From: Elephas maximus indicus
Taxonomy: Eukaryota > Chordata > Mammalia > Proboscidea > Elephantidae
Assembly (NCBI RefSeq): GCF_024166365.1
Contig: NC_064834.1
Coordinates: forward strand, 72,308,001 to 72,372,000
Direction of reading: 5' to 3'
DNA: 64,000 nt
In this document: piece by piece, positions 29,568 through 40,869 of the stretch
Layout of the letters: each line of letters begins with the position of its first letter
Numbering within the stretch: the first letter of the stretch is position 1
The notes under the pieces: model-generated
Databases searched by the model: none
Told to the model about the DNA's origin: nothing
The model's input: only the letters and a program-made list of their open reading frames with translations
Program-made: the position numbers and the translations under genes

Positions 29568-30516
29568 CCCTGGGTAGTACAAATGGTGAAGCGCTGGACT
29601 ACTAACTAAAAGGTGCCTTGGAAGTAAGGCCTGGCAGTCTGCTTCCAAAAAATCAGCAACTGAAACCCTGTGGAACCATGGTCTCGGGGGACACCTAGGT
29701 CAATTAGCATAACATAGTTCATAAAGAAAATGCCCTACATCCTACTCTGGAGAGTATCGTCTGGGGTCTTAAAAGCTTGCAAGAGGCCATCTAAGATACA
29801 TCTATTGGCCCCATCCTGTCCAGAGCAAACAAGAATGAAGAAAACCGCATGAACTACAGCATCCACCAGCCTGAGCCCAGAAGAACTAGATGGTGCCTGG
29901 CTACTACTACCGACTGCTCTGATGGGGATCATAATATAGGGTCCTAGACACTTTTTTTTTAGACACAGGGGGAGAAAAATGAAGAATAAAATTTAAATTC
30001 ATAAAAAAAAGACCAGACTTACTAGTCAGACAGACTGGAGGAACCCCTGAGACTATGGCCCCTGGACACCCTTCTAACTCAAAGCTGAAGCCACTCCCGA
30101 AGTCTACCTTTCAGCCAAAGATTAGGCAGTCCTATAATATAAACAATAACACCCGTGAGGAATGTGTTTCTTAGTTCAATCAAGTATATGAGACCAAGTG
30201 GGCAACATCTACTCAAAAGCAAAGACAAGAAGGCAGAAAGGAACAGTAAAACTGGGCAAATGGACGTGGGGAACCCAGTGTGGAACGGGAAAGGGGGAGA
30301 GTGCTGACGCATTGCATGGATTACCACCAATGTCACAAAACAAATTGTATATGGATTTTTGAATGAGAAACTACTTTGCGCTGCAAATTTTCACCTAAAG
30401 GTCAGTAAAATTAAAAGAAAAAAAAACCCCTATGGAGCACAGCCCTGCTCTGACACACATGAGGTCACCGTGCGTTGGGGTCAACATGATGGAAACCAAC
30501 AACAATCTGTTTACCG
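29568..30516 (+). mobile_element. AfroSINE split by an L1 insertion (halves 29568-29674 and 30424-30516)
   Basis: The left half ends ACTGAAACCCTGTGGA and the right half resumes at the same point, CCCTATGGAGCACAGCCC, through to the AACAACAATC tail. Confidence 0.85.
29675..30423 (+). mobile_element. 5'-truncated L1 3' UTR inserted in an AfroSINE
   Basis: About 750 bases of L1 3' UTR with an A-rich tail. The target duplication AAACCCTGTGGA / AAACCCCTATGGA is SINE sequence on both sides. Confidence 0.88.
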
Positions 30517-30852
30517 TCATTCTAAACATTACTTTGAATTTATTTTCCTCCAAGAACTTGTAAATAATCAGCAGTTTTAAGCATCGCCTGGGAAATGTTT
30601 CATTTCTCTGTGTTCTTTGCCATACGCTAGTAATTTTCAGCAAGGCTGCATTTATGTGAATTGGAATTGAGCAAATATGATGTAAGTGAAATAAAATGAT
30701 TAATAAAACCTCACATTATGAGAAAATTTTGAAATATTGGAAACTTACCCTTTTTTTTAAACACGTGTTAATTAAAAGATCCATCTTTTGGTCAAGAATA
30801 TTTTCACAGTTAACAGGCCAAATGAATGAGAAAAAATGCACGTAAACTACTG

Positions 30853-30866
30853 CCACATGGGGGCGC
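30853..30866 (+). promoter_or_regulatory. CTCF-like motif, forward
   Basis: CCACATGGGGGCGC differs from the CTCF core CCACCAGGGGGCGC at two positions. It lies in unique sequence just before an RTE fragment. Confidence 0.4.
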
Positions 30867-30904
30867 AATGTCATCTGGTAAATAGGGAGGCCTTCTTCAG
30901 GACC

Positions 30905-31412
30905 TCACTCAGTGTTGAAAAGCAAAGATGTCACTTTGAGGACTAAGATGGGCTTGACCGAAGCCATGATATTTTCAGTTGCCTCATCTGCATGCAAAAG
31001 CTGGGCGATAAATACGGAAGACTGAAGAATTGATACCTGTGGGTTATCGTGTTAGCGAAGAATACTGAACATACCGTGGACTTCTAGAAGAATGAACAAG
31101 TCTGTCTTGGGAGAAGTACAGCCAGATTGCTCCTTGTTCCTTGTAAGCAAGGATGGCAAGATTTCGTCTCACGTACTTGGGAGACGATATTAGAAGGGAT
31201 CAGTCCCTGGAGAAGGACATCGTGCTTGGTAAGGTAGAGAGTCAGTGAAAAAGAGGGAGACCCTCGACAAGATGAATTGACACAGTGCCTGCAAGAATGG
31301 GCTTAAACATAGCAACGATTGTGAGGACAGTGCAGCACCGGACAGTGTTTCATTCTGTCGTTCATAGTGTGACTATGAGTCAGAACCAACTCGACAGCCC
31401 CTAACACCAAAA
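30905..31412 (+). mobile_element. RTE (BovB-like) LINE 3' end
   Basis: Decayed end of the RTE ORF and its tail: AAAAGCAAAGATGTCACTTT, GGATCAGTCCCTGGAGAAGG, ACATCGTGCTTGGTAAGG and ACAACGATTGTGAGG-like blocks, ending ACTATGAGTCAGAACCAACT CGACAGC. Full of stops. It is 5'-truncated. Confidence 0.9.
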
Positions 31413-31516
31413 ACAGTTAATTTATGGCCTTTGGAACTTTGGTGGTTTTATTGTAATTAAAACATTTTTGATATCTCAAACAATTTCCAAGTATTTATTA
31501 TGGAGTGGTGTTAGTG

Positions 31517-31702
31517 TGAAGGAGCACTGGTGGTGCATCGGTTCAGCGCTCGGCTGCGAACCAGAAGTGGCAGAGAGACGTGGCAGTCTGCCTCCATAAA
31601 GATTACAGCCTTGGAAAGCCTGTGGGGCAGTTCTACTCTGTCCTATAGGGTCACTATGAGTCGGAATCAGATCAATGGCAACGGATTTTTTTTTTTTTTT
31701 AA
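31517..31702 (+). mobile_element. AfroSINE long form
   Basis: GAGCACTGGTGGTGCATCGG head, CAGTCTGCCTCCATAAAGAT middle segment and a GGTCACTATGAGTCGGAATC tail with a long T run. Confidence 0.93.
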
Positions 31703-32656
31703 TGTTAGTGAAGACTAAAACCTGCTCCTAGATTAACAAGCTGGAACAGAAGTGAGATGTGATAAAAGGCCATGATGTGCTGGGTAATCAGTTTAGGAGA
31801 AGGCACTTTGTAAGATCTAAGAGGTGAAGTTCAGAAAATGAAATGCAGCGTCAAGATGAAAACATCCCAGAATGGTCGCAGATACGGCCCTCTGAGAGTA
31901 TTTACTTTTACACGTGTTCCTAGGGGGAAAATTGACTTGAATTATTGGAGTTTTGAGTTACACAGTGACTTCGGAAAACACATCTCCCCCAAAAAAGTGT
32001 GCTTACCTTGGACAATTTTATTCCTGAGTAAAGGGTTTTGATTTGCAGAGGGTTTTTGAACACATCATCTTGTTTAGGTCCTACCTCACCTCTGAAGAAG
32101 GTTTTTTTTTTCACCTCTGAACAAGGTAGGGTCCAGGATTACAGCCATTTTGCACCTGATGAAATCAAGGCTCATAGCGTTTGGGCAGCTGATTCGAGTC
32201 CCCTGCTAGAAAGTAATTGAATCAGGACTAAAGATCTGGCCTTTAGACGCTTCATTCGAAACTATGTGGTAGCTCCCTCCATATTACAGAATTTTAGTTA
32301 TTGCAAAATTCTGCCTTCTTAAGGAATCCTCTTCCCCAACTCAATCAAAACTTTGAAATACACTTGAAAAACGAGTTACGGTCAATTTAATTCCAAGCTC
32401 TGAATAGTAGAATAGTTGCGAAAATTAAATATTTCAAATGAAAATTAGATTGCTTTTAAAATTTTCTTTGAAAATTTACCTCTTAGACATCAGCTAAAAT
32501 TCCTAGACTGAAAATGGAAATACGTGAGTCTGCAGTCTTCCTCCTTCTCTGCTCACCTGGCGCCCTCTCCCCCCACTTCCCTTCCCCATAGGCAGCCACT
32601 GTTGCTAGTTTCTTGCATGAATTTCCAGAAAAAGTCGTTTATTTATATTATAACAG

Positions 32657-33174
32657 TGTCATAGATTGAATTTTGTCCCTCCACAAATGTGTGTATCAAC
32701 TTGGTTAGGCCATGATTCCTAGTATTCAGTGGTTGCCCTTCATTTTGTGATTGTAATTTTATGTTAAAAAGGATTAGGGTGGGATTGTAACACCACTCTT
32801 ACCAGGTCACTTCCCTGATCCGGTGTAAAAGGAGTTTCTCTGGGGTGTGTCCTGCACCATCTTTTATCCCTCCAGGAATAAAAGCAAAGGGAAGCAAGCA
32901 GAGAATTGGAGACCTCATACCACCAAGACAGCAGTACCAGGAGCACAGCACGTCCTTTGAACATGGGGTCCCTGCGCCTGAGAAGCTCCTGTACCATGGG
33001 AAGATTAAGAACAAGGACCTTCCTCCAGAGCCGGCAGGTAGAAAGCTTTCCCCTGGAGTCGACTCCCTGAATTTGGACCTGTAACCTACTAGACTGTGAA
33101 AAAATAAATTTCTCTTTGTTGAAGTCATCCCTCCACTTGTGGCAGTTCTGTTGTGGCAGCACTAGATGAAGACA
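32657..33174 (+). mobile_element. Solo LTR, MaLR/MLT1-like, copy 3
   Basis: TGTCATAGATTGAATTTTGT start and GATGAAGACA end. Perfect five-base target duplication AACAG at 32652-32656 and 33175-33179. Confidence 0.93.
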
Positions 33175-33233
33175 AACAGAGTATATAGTATATTTATGTT
33201 TAGATTATGGACATTATGTACTATGTATTATGT

Positions 33234-33496
33234 GAGGGCAGTGTTGGTTCAGTGGTAAAATTCTCACCTTCCATGCAGAAGACAAGGGTTTGATTCCCAG
33301 CCAACAGTCTGTCTGTCAGCGGAGGCTTGTGTGTTGCGATGATGCTGAACAGGTTTCAGCGGAGCTTCCAGACTAAGACAGACTAGAAAGAAAGATCTAA
33401 ATCAGCCAGTGAAAACCCTACTATCACAGTGATCTGATCCTGTTGTGCGTGGGATTACCAGGAGTTGGGAGCTGACTGGATGGCAACAACAACAAC
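33234..33496 (+). mobile_element. tRNA-Gly-like SINE with RTE-type AAC tail
   Basis: The head resembles tRNA-Gly (GGTTCAGTGGTAAAATTCTC; GGGTTTGATTCCCAGCC box B). A body with GATGCTGAACAGGTTTCAGC and a (CAA)n tail follow. ATGTATTATGT at 33223-33233 and 33497-33507 is the target duplication. It is a second SINE family, distinct from AfroSINE in the head. Confidence 0.88.
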
Positions 33497-33521
33497 ATGT
33501 ATTATGTAGTATATATATAAA

Positions 33522-33690
33522 AAAAAAAAGCCAAACCCGTTGCCATCAAGTCAATTCCAACTCATGGTGACCCTATAGGACAGAGTAGCATTGCCCCAAA
33601 AGGTTTCCAAGGAGAGCCTGATGGATTCAAACTGCCGACCTCTTGGTTAGCAGCCGTAGCTCTTAACCACTACGCCACCACATAAATTTA
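33522..33690 (-). mobile_element. AfroSINE short form
   Basis: Near-full antisense copy (AAACCCGTTGCCATCAAGTC; GGTTAGCAGCCGTAGCTCTT). Confidence 0.92.
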
Positions 33691-34189
33691 TGCCCTCCTT
33701 TTTTATGCAAATGGGAGCATATTGTACACACTGTTGTGTGCCTTAATTTATTCACTTAACGATCTATCTTGGAGAGTCCTCCGTATTGGTGCATAAAGAA
33801 CTCCACATCCTTGCTAACAGCTGCTTAGTTTTCCATTGTTTGGTTGTACATTTAACTCATAAAATACAGATGGAATTTCTGGTGGTTTGCCATAGAAGAG
33901 TACCAACAATAACCCCTTTTGTCCTCTTTCTCAAGGGTCATACTGACACTCTCAGAAAGGATAACTTGATCGTATGCGGTTCACAGAATCTGGCCGTGGC
34001 CTGTCCCAGTTGACCAGAAGCACTTCAAATTTTCTAGCTTTTTTTAAAAGGCTGCTTTGTTTTGAAAAGTGGCTCATCCTAGCCAAAATATAGAACTACT
34101 CCAAGTAAACAAAACTGCTGCGGAAGGCAGTTGAGATTAGCTTCGGATCCTGAATAAATTCAGAGTGGGAAAGTCTGAGTACCTGAGCT

Positions 34190-34434
34190 CTCCCTGCTCC
34201 TCAGCCTTATCCTCCCTCTGGGCTGCAAAGCCCTCTGGCCTGGGTTGGATTCCTTACAGGCGCTGGCGCCCAGGCCAGCGCTCCCAACCTTAAGCCAAAG
34301 CACATTTATAGAACACTTTCATGTGATCCTGGGGAAGACAGGCTGCAGCCGGCCAGAGGGCAGTGCTGAAAAGTTGTAACATCAGGAAGACAGCCTTTCC
34401 CCTCTCTCTGCTCTTCACGCTAAGAGGATACTGG
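34190..34434 (+). promoter_or_regulatory. Candidate alternative first exon or promoter, with a CTCF-like site
   Basis: A unique, non-repeat, relatively GC-rich stretch with a short palindrome (34260-34281) and a CTCF-like core GGCCAGAGGGCAG (34351-34363). It ends at CTGG|GTAAGT (34435). TACC2 is known to use several upstream starts in other mammals; here this is only a guess. Confidence 0.25.
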
Positions 34435-35811
34435 GTAAGTCAGTCCCGGCTTGATGGCTTTATGCCTTTGAGATAGATGTAGGCTTTAACCCAGTTTGGC
34501 TGCTGGGATTAGAGGAATATGCATTTCTTTCTTTCTTTTTGATTCCTTATAAAGTGAAATTAAAAGCACGTCAGTGCTTGTCCCCACCTCCCCCCCCCCC
34601 GCCACCCCAGTCCCGGTGTCTCCTAAGCCAAATGAGCTGCATTTTCTCTTCCTAATAAGTTACCTCTAACGGTGGGAGGGGTACAGCCCAACGGATCTAA
34701 ACCTATGGGTCTCTATTTGCAAAACTAGATGATTCCTGAGATTTCTTCTGGCCTTTGTTATCATTCTGCCAATCGAAAATCATGTTTTCCAGTGTTTGTG
34801 ATTCTGTGGAATGCAGATTGAAGAGGGCCTCGAAGGCCCTAATACACCAGGACTTGATGGGAAAAGTTATTTTAAAACCCTTAACCGGGTTGGCTTTACC
34901 ATGTTTGCACTGTGCTCCTCTAGACTCTCACAAGCACCTTTTCAGACCTGTTTCTGGCTGCTGGCTGCTCACTTTAGCTGCCACGTGATCTCAACAAAGG
35001 CTGTGTCTCCGAGTTTGACTTGGTGTCAGTTATTACTGAATTATCAGAGCAAAGCTGAAATAAGGCAGAACCCCAATTTCGTGAGGGATCCTATAGCTCA
35101 GTTCAACATCGCGGGGCGTGCATATGGTGGGGTGTGGGGGTGTGCACCTATGTGCTGGTTAATAACAGGTTCCATACAGCAGAAATGCATATGCTGAAAT
35201 TCTTCATTGCACAGAAACCACTTACAACCTATGATGTGATATCTGTACACGTGTGCATATAGGGGGCTGCACTCCCCCCCAGGTTTTAGGTGCTGTTTCT
35301 AAATTGGCCCACCATCCTTTCCAGTGAATACTTGTTGGCTATTTGGGGATTTTCCTGCTCTCAGGGGTGGCTCACCCTACCCTAGTGCCTGCGTCTTCTT
35401 TCTCCTGCGTAGACGCCAATACCAGGTGGGTCTTGTGGCTGCTGGTGGTTTGTTCCCACTTGCTTGCAACTTGGGGTTCAGGGGATATCTCATTACCTAC
35501 TTTTGTTGTAAACGCTGTCCATAGGCTTTTGGTTTTTCTATCTAGTTCTTCTGTCCACATGAGGGGACTTGAGAAGATCCAAAACTGTTGTCACCATCCT
35601 CCAAGAATCCCACTGGTCAGGTCTCTTATTGGAAGCAGGACATCAGTTTGCTTCTGCAGTGGCTCTAAGGGGTAGTGACAAAGGTCTAGCCTAGAGGCAA
35701 AGGGAATGGCAAGCGAGGGGAAAAATGAAAGAGACTTGGTGGAGGAAGAATCTGGAGGGCTTGGTGAGACAAGAGGAACCAAGAAGAGGGAGAAGTAAGA
35801 GGTAACCATTC

Positions 35812-36370
35812 CTTCATTTCATTCAGGAAACATTAAGTGACCCCTGGGAATCGGACCCTGGGGATGGGGAGAGTTGCACGCCACACTGACATAATCCCAG
35901 CCCTCATGGAACTCTTGTTCTAGTGGGTAAAAACCCAAAAACCCACTGCTGTCGAGTCGATTCAGACTCATAGCGACCCTACAGGACAGAGTAGAACTGC
36001 CCATAGAGTTTCCGAGAGGAGCGCCTGGTGCATTTGAACTGCTGACCTTTTGGTTAGCAGCTGTAGCACTTAACCACTACACCCCCAGGGTTTCCGTCTA
36101 GTGGGTAGGCAGATACGAATAGACCATCCCCAGGCAATCACCACGATGGTCCTAGTCCACATGACATTCTTGAAACGGAAATGGGAGAGTCAAGAGAGGA
36201 GTAGGAAAAGGTGGCGAATTTATATTTCAAGAGGTTGAGTTAACTGTGACTCGTCCAAAGGGTTAAAATTGCATTTGGCATAGGAGCCAGAAGTTAGGGC
36301 TAGTGGTCTAGAGTCCAGAGCCTTCTGCTCACACTCAGTCACTAGAGGAAGCTCTGAGAATCGGTGGGCT
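35812..36370 (+). repeat. L2-like LINE fragment split by an AfroSINE
   Basis: CATTTCATTCAGGAAACATT, GACATAATCCCAGCCCTCAT and GGAACTCTTGTTCTAGTGGG before the SINE, AGGCAGATACGAATAGACC after it, follow L2 order. Confidence 0.6.
35930..36096 (-). mobile_element. AfroSINE short form with target duplication
   Basis: Full antisense copy. Perfect direct repeats TCTAGTGGGTA at 35919-35929 and 36097-36107. Confidence 0.96.
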
Positions 36371-36954
36371 CCCCCAAGAAGAAGATCAGGCTTGGAGAAA
36401 GACCAAATCCTGGGTCTCAGGAAATGGCTTCCTGAGAGGGTGGGAAGAGCACGTTAGAGAAGGACCAACCAGAGAGCAAAGGAGAAGAGGGTTTTGCAGC
36501 CGATTGTTAGGAAGGTCGTAAGTGGGGAGAAGTCTGAGGAAGAAGGTGTGGGTGACAGTATCCAATGCAGCTGAGATGCTGAAAGAGAATGAGGACGGAG
36601 AAAAGGCCAGAGCCTGGGGGGGGGGGGGGGTCACGGCAGCTTTGGAGTGTGGCTTCCCTCAGGGCACATTTAGTTGCAGAAAATAGACACTGGCTTAAAC
36701 CAGCCCAAGCACAAAGGAAGAATTTGCTGGAAAGATGGAACTCTGGGCTTCAGTGGCCCTTTTCACCCCTGCTTCTCAGCAACCACCTGCTTCATTCTGG
36801 TCTGAGGGTGCGCCGGTCTCCTCCTGCTCCTGCCTAAGCTCAATGTGCACAGGCTCTGGGGGTCTCTGTTCCTGGCCCCCACTCCTCTTTGCCTTGCAGC
36901 CCTTTTGCTCACCCCTTGCCTGGTTCAAATATCAGAGCCCCTGTCTACTAGTCA

Positions 36955-37118
36955 GAGCCATTGTGGTGCAGTGGTTAAAGAGATTGGCTATTAGCCCAAA
37001 CGTTGGCAGTTCAAATCCACCAGCTGCCTCTTGGAAACCCTGTGGGCAGTTCTACTCGGTCCTATAAGGGTCACTATGAGCCGGAATTGACTTGATGGCA
37101 ATGGAGTTTGGTTTTTTA
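36955..37118 (+). mobile_element. AfroSINE short form with target duplication
   Basis: Full copy. TCTACTAGTCA at 36944-36954 and TCTACTGGTCA at 37119-37129. Confidence 0.94.
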
Positions 37119-37722
37119 TCTACTGGTCAAACATCAAGAGAGAAAATCTGATTGGTCCAACTCAAACAGGAGTCCATCCCCAGTCTAGTTAGCAGAGACT
37201 CAGGCCCCTCAATCAGCAGGGTGGTGACAGGTGAGCAGTTTTGACAGTAAAAGACAAAGGCAGGCCCTCCAAACTTGCTTGCTTAAGAGTGTGGTTTCAC
37301 CAGTGTGGAGAAGTGAAACTTGGGTTGTAAGAATGGGTCCTGTTAGTGGGAAGATGTGTATTTAATGAGCTGGGGGCATGCTGGGAGCAGGGGACAGCTC
37401 CGGGTGGCTAATAAGCACAGGATAGAGCCAGGACAAATACAATCAGCTAGGCTATGGAGTATGGGCCGATCGGAAAGCCAAACACACTGTGGTACTGTCC
37501 CTGGTCGAATGCTCTGGCTCCCACAGAGGCCACAAGCCCAGGTGAGATTGGCTGATCTCAGCACGGGAGGTCCCATCCCAAGCCCATAGGCAGAGCTTGG
37601 GCACAAATACTCTGGGTGGCAAATGGCAAGGGGGTAGTCAAACACTGCCCGAAATCCTAACACAGGAAGATTACTCTTTGTGGGCTTGTCTGTGTCTTTT
37701 GTGGGTTGCTAATAGGTTATTG

Positions 37723-37894
37723 GAGCCCTGCTGGCTCAGTGTGTTGAGAGCTCGGCTGCTAACCAAAATGTCAGCAGTTCGGATTCACCAGGCGCTCCTT
37801 GGAAACCCTATGGGGCAGTTCTACTCTGTTCTGTAGGGTCACTATGAGTTGGAATTGACTCAGTGGTAAAGGGTTCGGCTTTTTGGCTTTTTTA
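37723..37894 (+). mobile_element. AfroSINE short form
   Basis: GGAGCCCTGCTGGCTCAGTG head through a GGTCACTATGAGTTGGAATT tail. It is followed closely by another copy. Confidence 0.93.
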
Positions 37895-37908
37895 GTGGGT
37901 TACTGAGG

Positions 37909-38115
37909 AGCCCTGGTGATGCAATGGTTAAGCCCTTGGCTGCTAACCGAAAGGTCGGTAGTTTAAACCCTCCACCCACTCCTCGAGAGAAAGAAGTGGC
38001 AGTCTGCTTCCATAAAGATTTACAGCCTTGGAAACACTATGGGGCAGTTCTACTCTGTCCTGTAGGGTTGCTATGAGTCAGAATCAACTCAATGGCAGTG
38101 GGTTTGATTTGGGTC
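37909..38115 (+). mobile_element. AfroSINE long form
   Basis: GAGCCCTGGTGATGCAATGG head, middle segment GAAGTGGCAGTCTGCTTCCA and a TGAGTCAGAATCAACTCAAT tail. Arranged head to tail with the previous short-form copy. Confidence 0.94.
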
Positions 38116-38644
38116 TCAGCATGTTACTGGACTGTCCACTGAGACCCTTGTCCTCCGATTCTTTAAACTAAACAAGGTCTCGATTCAGCTCTGCCTATTT
38201 AGAAGCGATGGGTATGAAGGTATTTTTATAACCCTGGCCTGCAGAGGCAAGGTTTTGTGTGTGTTTCAATCTTGTGTATGGCTCGTGTGTAGCAGGGGCA
38301 GACTCCAGAGAGTTGCCACATTGCCAACGTTTCATAAATGTTATTAATAAGGATATTTTAAAATTGACATGGAGAGAGACACTGTGATGAGCCAGTGCTC
38401 TGAGTTTGTGACCTAAAAAGGGGAAATCTGCTCCACGCTCAGGACAGGGAAAAGCCTCAGCTGAGCTCTATGCCAGTGTTAGTGCCAAAGAATTGTGAAG
38501 AGATTAAACCCAGCAACACAGGCTGCCCTGGTTCAAGCCAAGAGAGCTAACTTTACGCATCCGTATAAAGTCCAGGAACAACTGAAACTGATTGTGTCTC
38601 AATATTTTGTGGCTCCAAAGAAATATCCAGGCTCTATCAAGGGC

Positions 38645-38852
38645 TAGGTCCCTGGGCGGTGCGAACGGTTGGCTCTTGGCTACTGACCTAAAGGTTGGCA
38701 GTTCTGACCCACCCAGCAGTACTGTGGCAGAAAGGCCTGGAGATCTGTTTCCATAAAGATTACAGCCAAGAAAACACTATGGAGCAGTTCTACTCTGTAA
38801 CACATGGGGTCGCCATGAGTCAGAATCAACTCGATGACAATGGGTTTTTGTT
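38645..38852 (+). mobile_element. AfroSINE long form
   Basis: GGTCCCTGGGCGGTGCGAAC head, middle segment and a GAGTCAGAATCAACTCGATG tail. Confidence 0.92.
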
Positions 38853-39865
38853 TTGTTTGTTTATCAAGATTTGAGCTCCCCAGAGTGGTTGCCTTGCTAC
38901 TCGTCAAATCCTAAGGTGAAAAACTCGGGCCATTAAATATGATTTCTTTCTGGTTTTGCTCTTTACATGTGAAGGGACTCTGAAGAGTACGGATGTGTGT
39001 GAAACTGGAGTACTCATTTCCAAGTGGAGCCAAATTTCTCATTTTGAGGGGACATAATTTTGTAGGTGACCACATGAATTTAAAAAGCATGGCTCTTTAT
39101 TCCCTTATGGTCATTTGGAAAACCATTCCTGTGAATCTGCTTCTGCTGAGCTGGATAATGATTCTCCAGTTAGGATCTGACAAAGTTATTTTGCATCTCA
39201 CGTTTCATAGCAAACAGCTGAGACAACCAGCCCTGAATCCCGGTCAGTCACAAGATCATCTGCTCATGTGTCCCAGTTTTTTGAAGGGCATTCGGTGATG
39301 TTATTGTTTGCATTGCCTGCTGGAAGGTTCACTACTGGGCATTTGACCCAACACCAGCCTGCCTTCCTGCTCCCAGAACTGTCAGTGTTTTTGCAAATGT
39401 CTCCTTCCTCATTTAGCATAAACAAAGAGATTCGGGTTGACTTCTCTTGGTCAACAGGTATGGGGAGAACTGACCCAACTACAGATGCCAGCCTTGGAGA
39501 AGCAGCTCGATAGAGAAGGAACAATACCCATGGGTAATCAGCTTTAGTATCAGAGATTCTTGTCAGATGGCAGAGCCCCCAAGTGGGGAATTAAGAAGTT
39601 ATCCTTTGAGAGATGTGTTCACAGGTGGCAAGGTTTGTTCTCAGAGCCAAATTCTGGGCACCAGGAATACTGGTCAGACATACAATATTATGGACCAAGC
39701 CGGCAAGGATGGGAGAGAAGCACTGAGCTAGGGTTAGGGAAGCAACAGTGAGACCTAGAAGTGATCAGATGGAGACACTGGGTCCCAGGTCTGAAGCGTA
39801 ACATAGAAATTTGGTTTGGGAAAAGCAAATCAAAACTAGCTTACTTTACTAACCTAGGTTACTGA

Positions 39866-40062
39866 TGAGGAGCGCTGGTGGCACAAACGGTTAAGCACTC
39901 AGCTGCTAACCAAAAGGTTGGCCTTTTGAACTCATTCAGTGGCTTTGTGGGAGAAAGACCTAGAGATCTCCTGCAAAGATTACAGCCAAGAAAACCCTAT
40001 GGGACAGTTCTCCTCTGTCCTTTATGGTCATCATGATTTGGAATCAGCACCTAACAACAATG
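39866..40062 (+). mobile_element. AfroSINE long form with RTE-like tail
   Basis: AGCGCTGGTGGCACAAACGG head and an ending GGAATCAGCACCTAACAACAA. Confidence 0.9.
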
Positions 40063-40157
40063 TGAGGAGGAAGGAAGTATTTCTTTTTCTCATTTCCTCC
40101 CTCCTTCCCTCCCTCTTTTTCTTGGTTGGATGAAGTAAATCCTCTAGCAGATATCTT

Positions 40158-40835
40158 AGGAAACCCTGGTGGTAGAGTGGTTGTCTTAGTCATCCAGTGC
40201 TGCTATAACAGAAATACCACAAGTGGATGGCTTTAACAAACAGAAGTTTATTCTCCCACAGTGCGGTAGGCTAGAGGTCCGAATTCAGGGTGCCAGCTCC
40301 AGGGAAGGCTTTCTCTCTCTGTCCGCTCTGGAGGAAGATGTTTGTCATCAGTCTTCCCTTGGTCTGGGAGCATATCAACGCAGGAACCTCAGGTCCAAAG
40401 GATGCTCTCTGCTCTCAGCATTGCTTCTTGGTGGCACGAGGTCCCCATGTCTCTCTGCTCGGTTCTCTCTTTTATGTCTCAAAAGAGATTGGTTTAAGAC
40501 ACTACATAATCTTGTAGACCACATCGGTATAACTGCCGCTAATCCATCGTATTACATGATAGTGACAGAATTTAGCACACATAGAGAAATCACCTCAGAA
40601 GATAAAGTGGTAGACAATAACACAATCATGCAAAAGAATCATGACCTAGCCAAGTTGACAGATATTTTGGGGGACGCAATTCAATCCATGGCAGTGGTTA
40701 AGTGCTACAGCTGCTAACCAAAAGGTCAGCAGTTGGAATCCACCAGGCGCTCCTTGGAAACCCTATGGAGCAGTTCTACACCGTCGTGTAGGGTCGCTAG
40801 GAGCCGGAGTCGACTTGACAGCGACAGGTTTAGTA
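40158..40835 (+). mobile_element. AfroSINE split by a solo LTR (halves 40158-40181 and 40694-40835)
   Basis: The head GAAACCCTGGTGGTAGAGTGGT stops at 40181 and resumes after the LTR with GTGGTTAAGTGCTACAGCTG through the tail CGACTTGACAGCGACAGGTT. Confidence 0.92.
40182..40693 (-). mobile_element. Solo LTR, MaLR/MLT1-like, copy 4, inside an AfroSINE
   Basis: TGTCTTAGTCATCCAG start, CCATGGCA end, and a perfect five-base target duplication GTGGT (40177-40181 and 40694-40698). Confidence 0.95.
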
Positions 40836-40869
40836 GATTCCTTAAGGAGAACTGATGCGTGTGGAATTC

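Noticed and set aside
33230-33310. Apparent functional tRNA-Gly
   Set aside because: The anticodon and stems are degraded, and the sequence continues into a SINE body and tail with target duplications.
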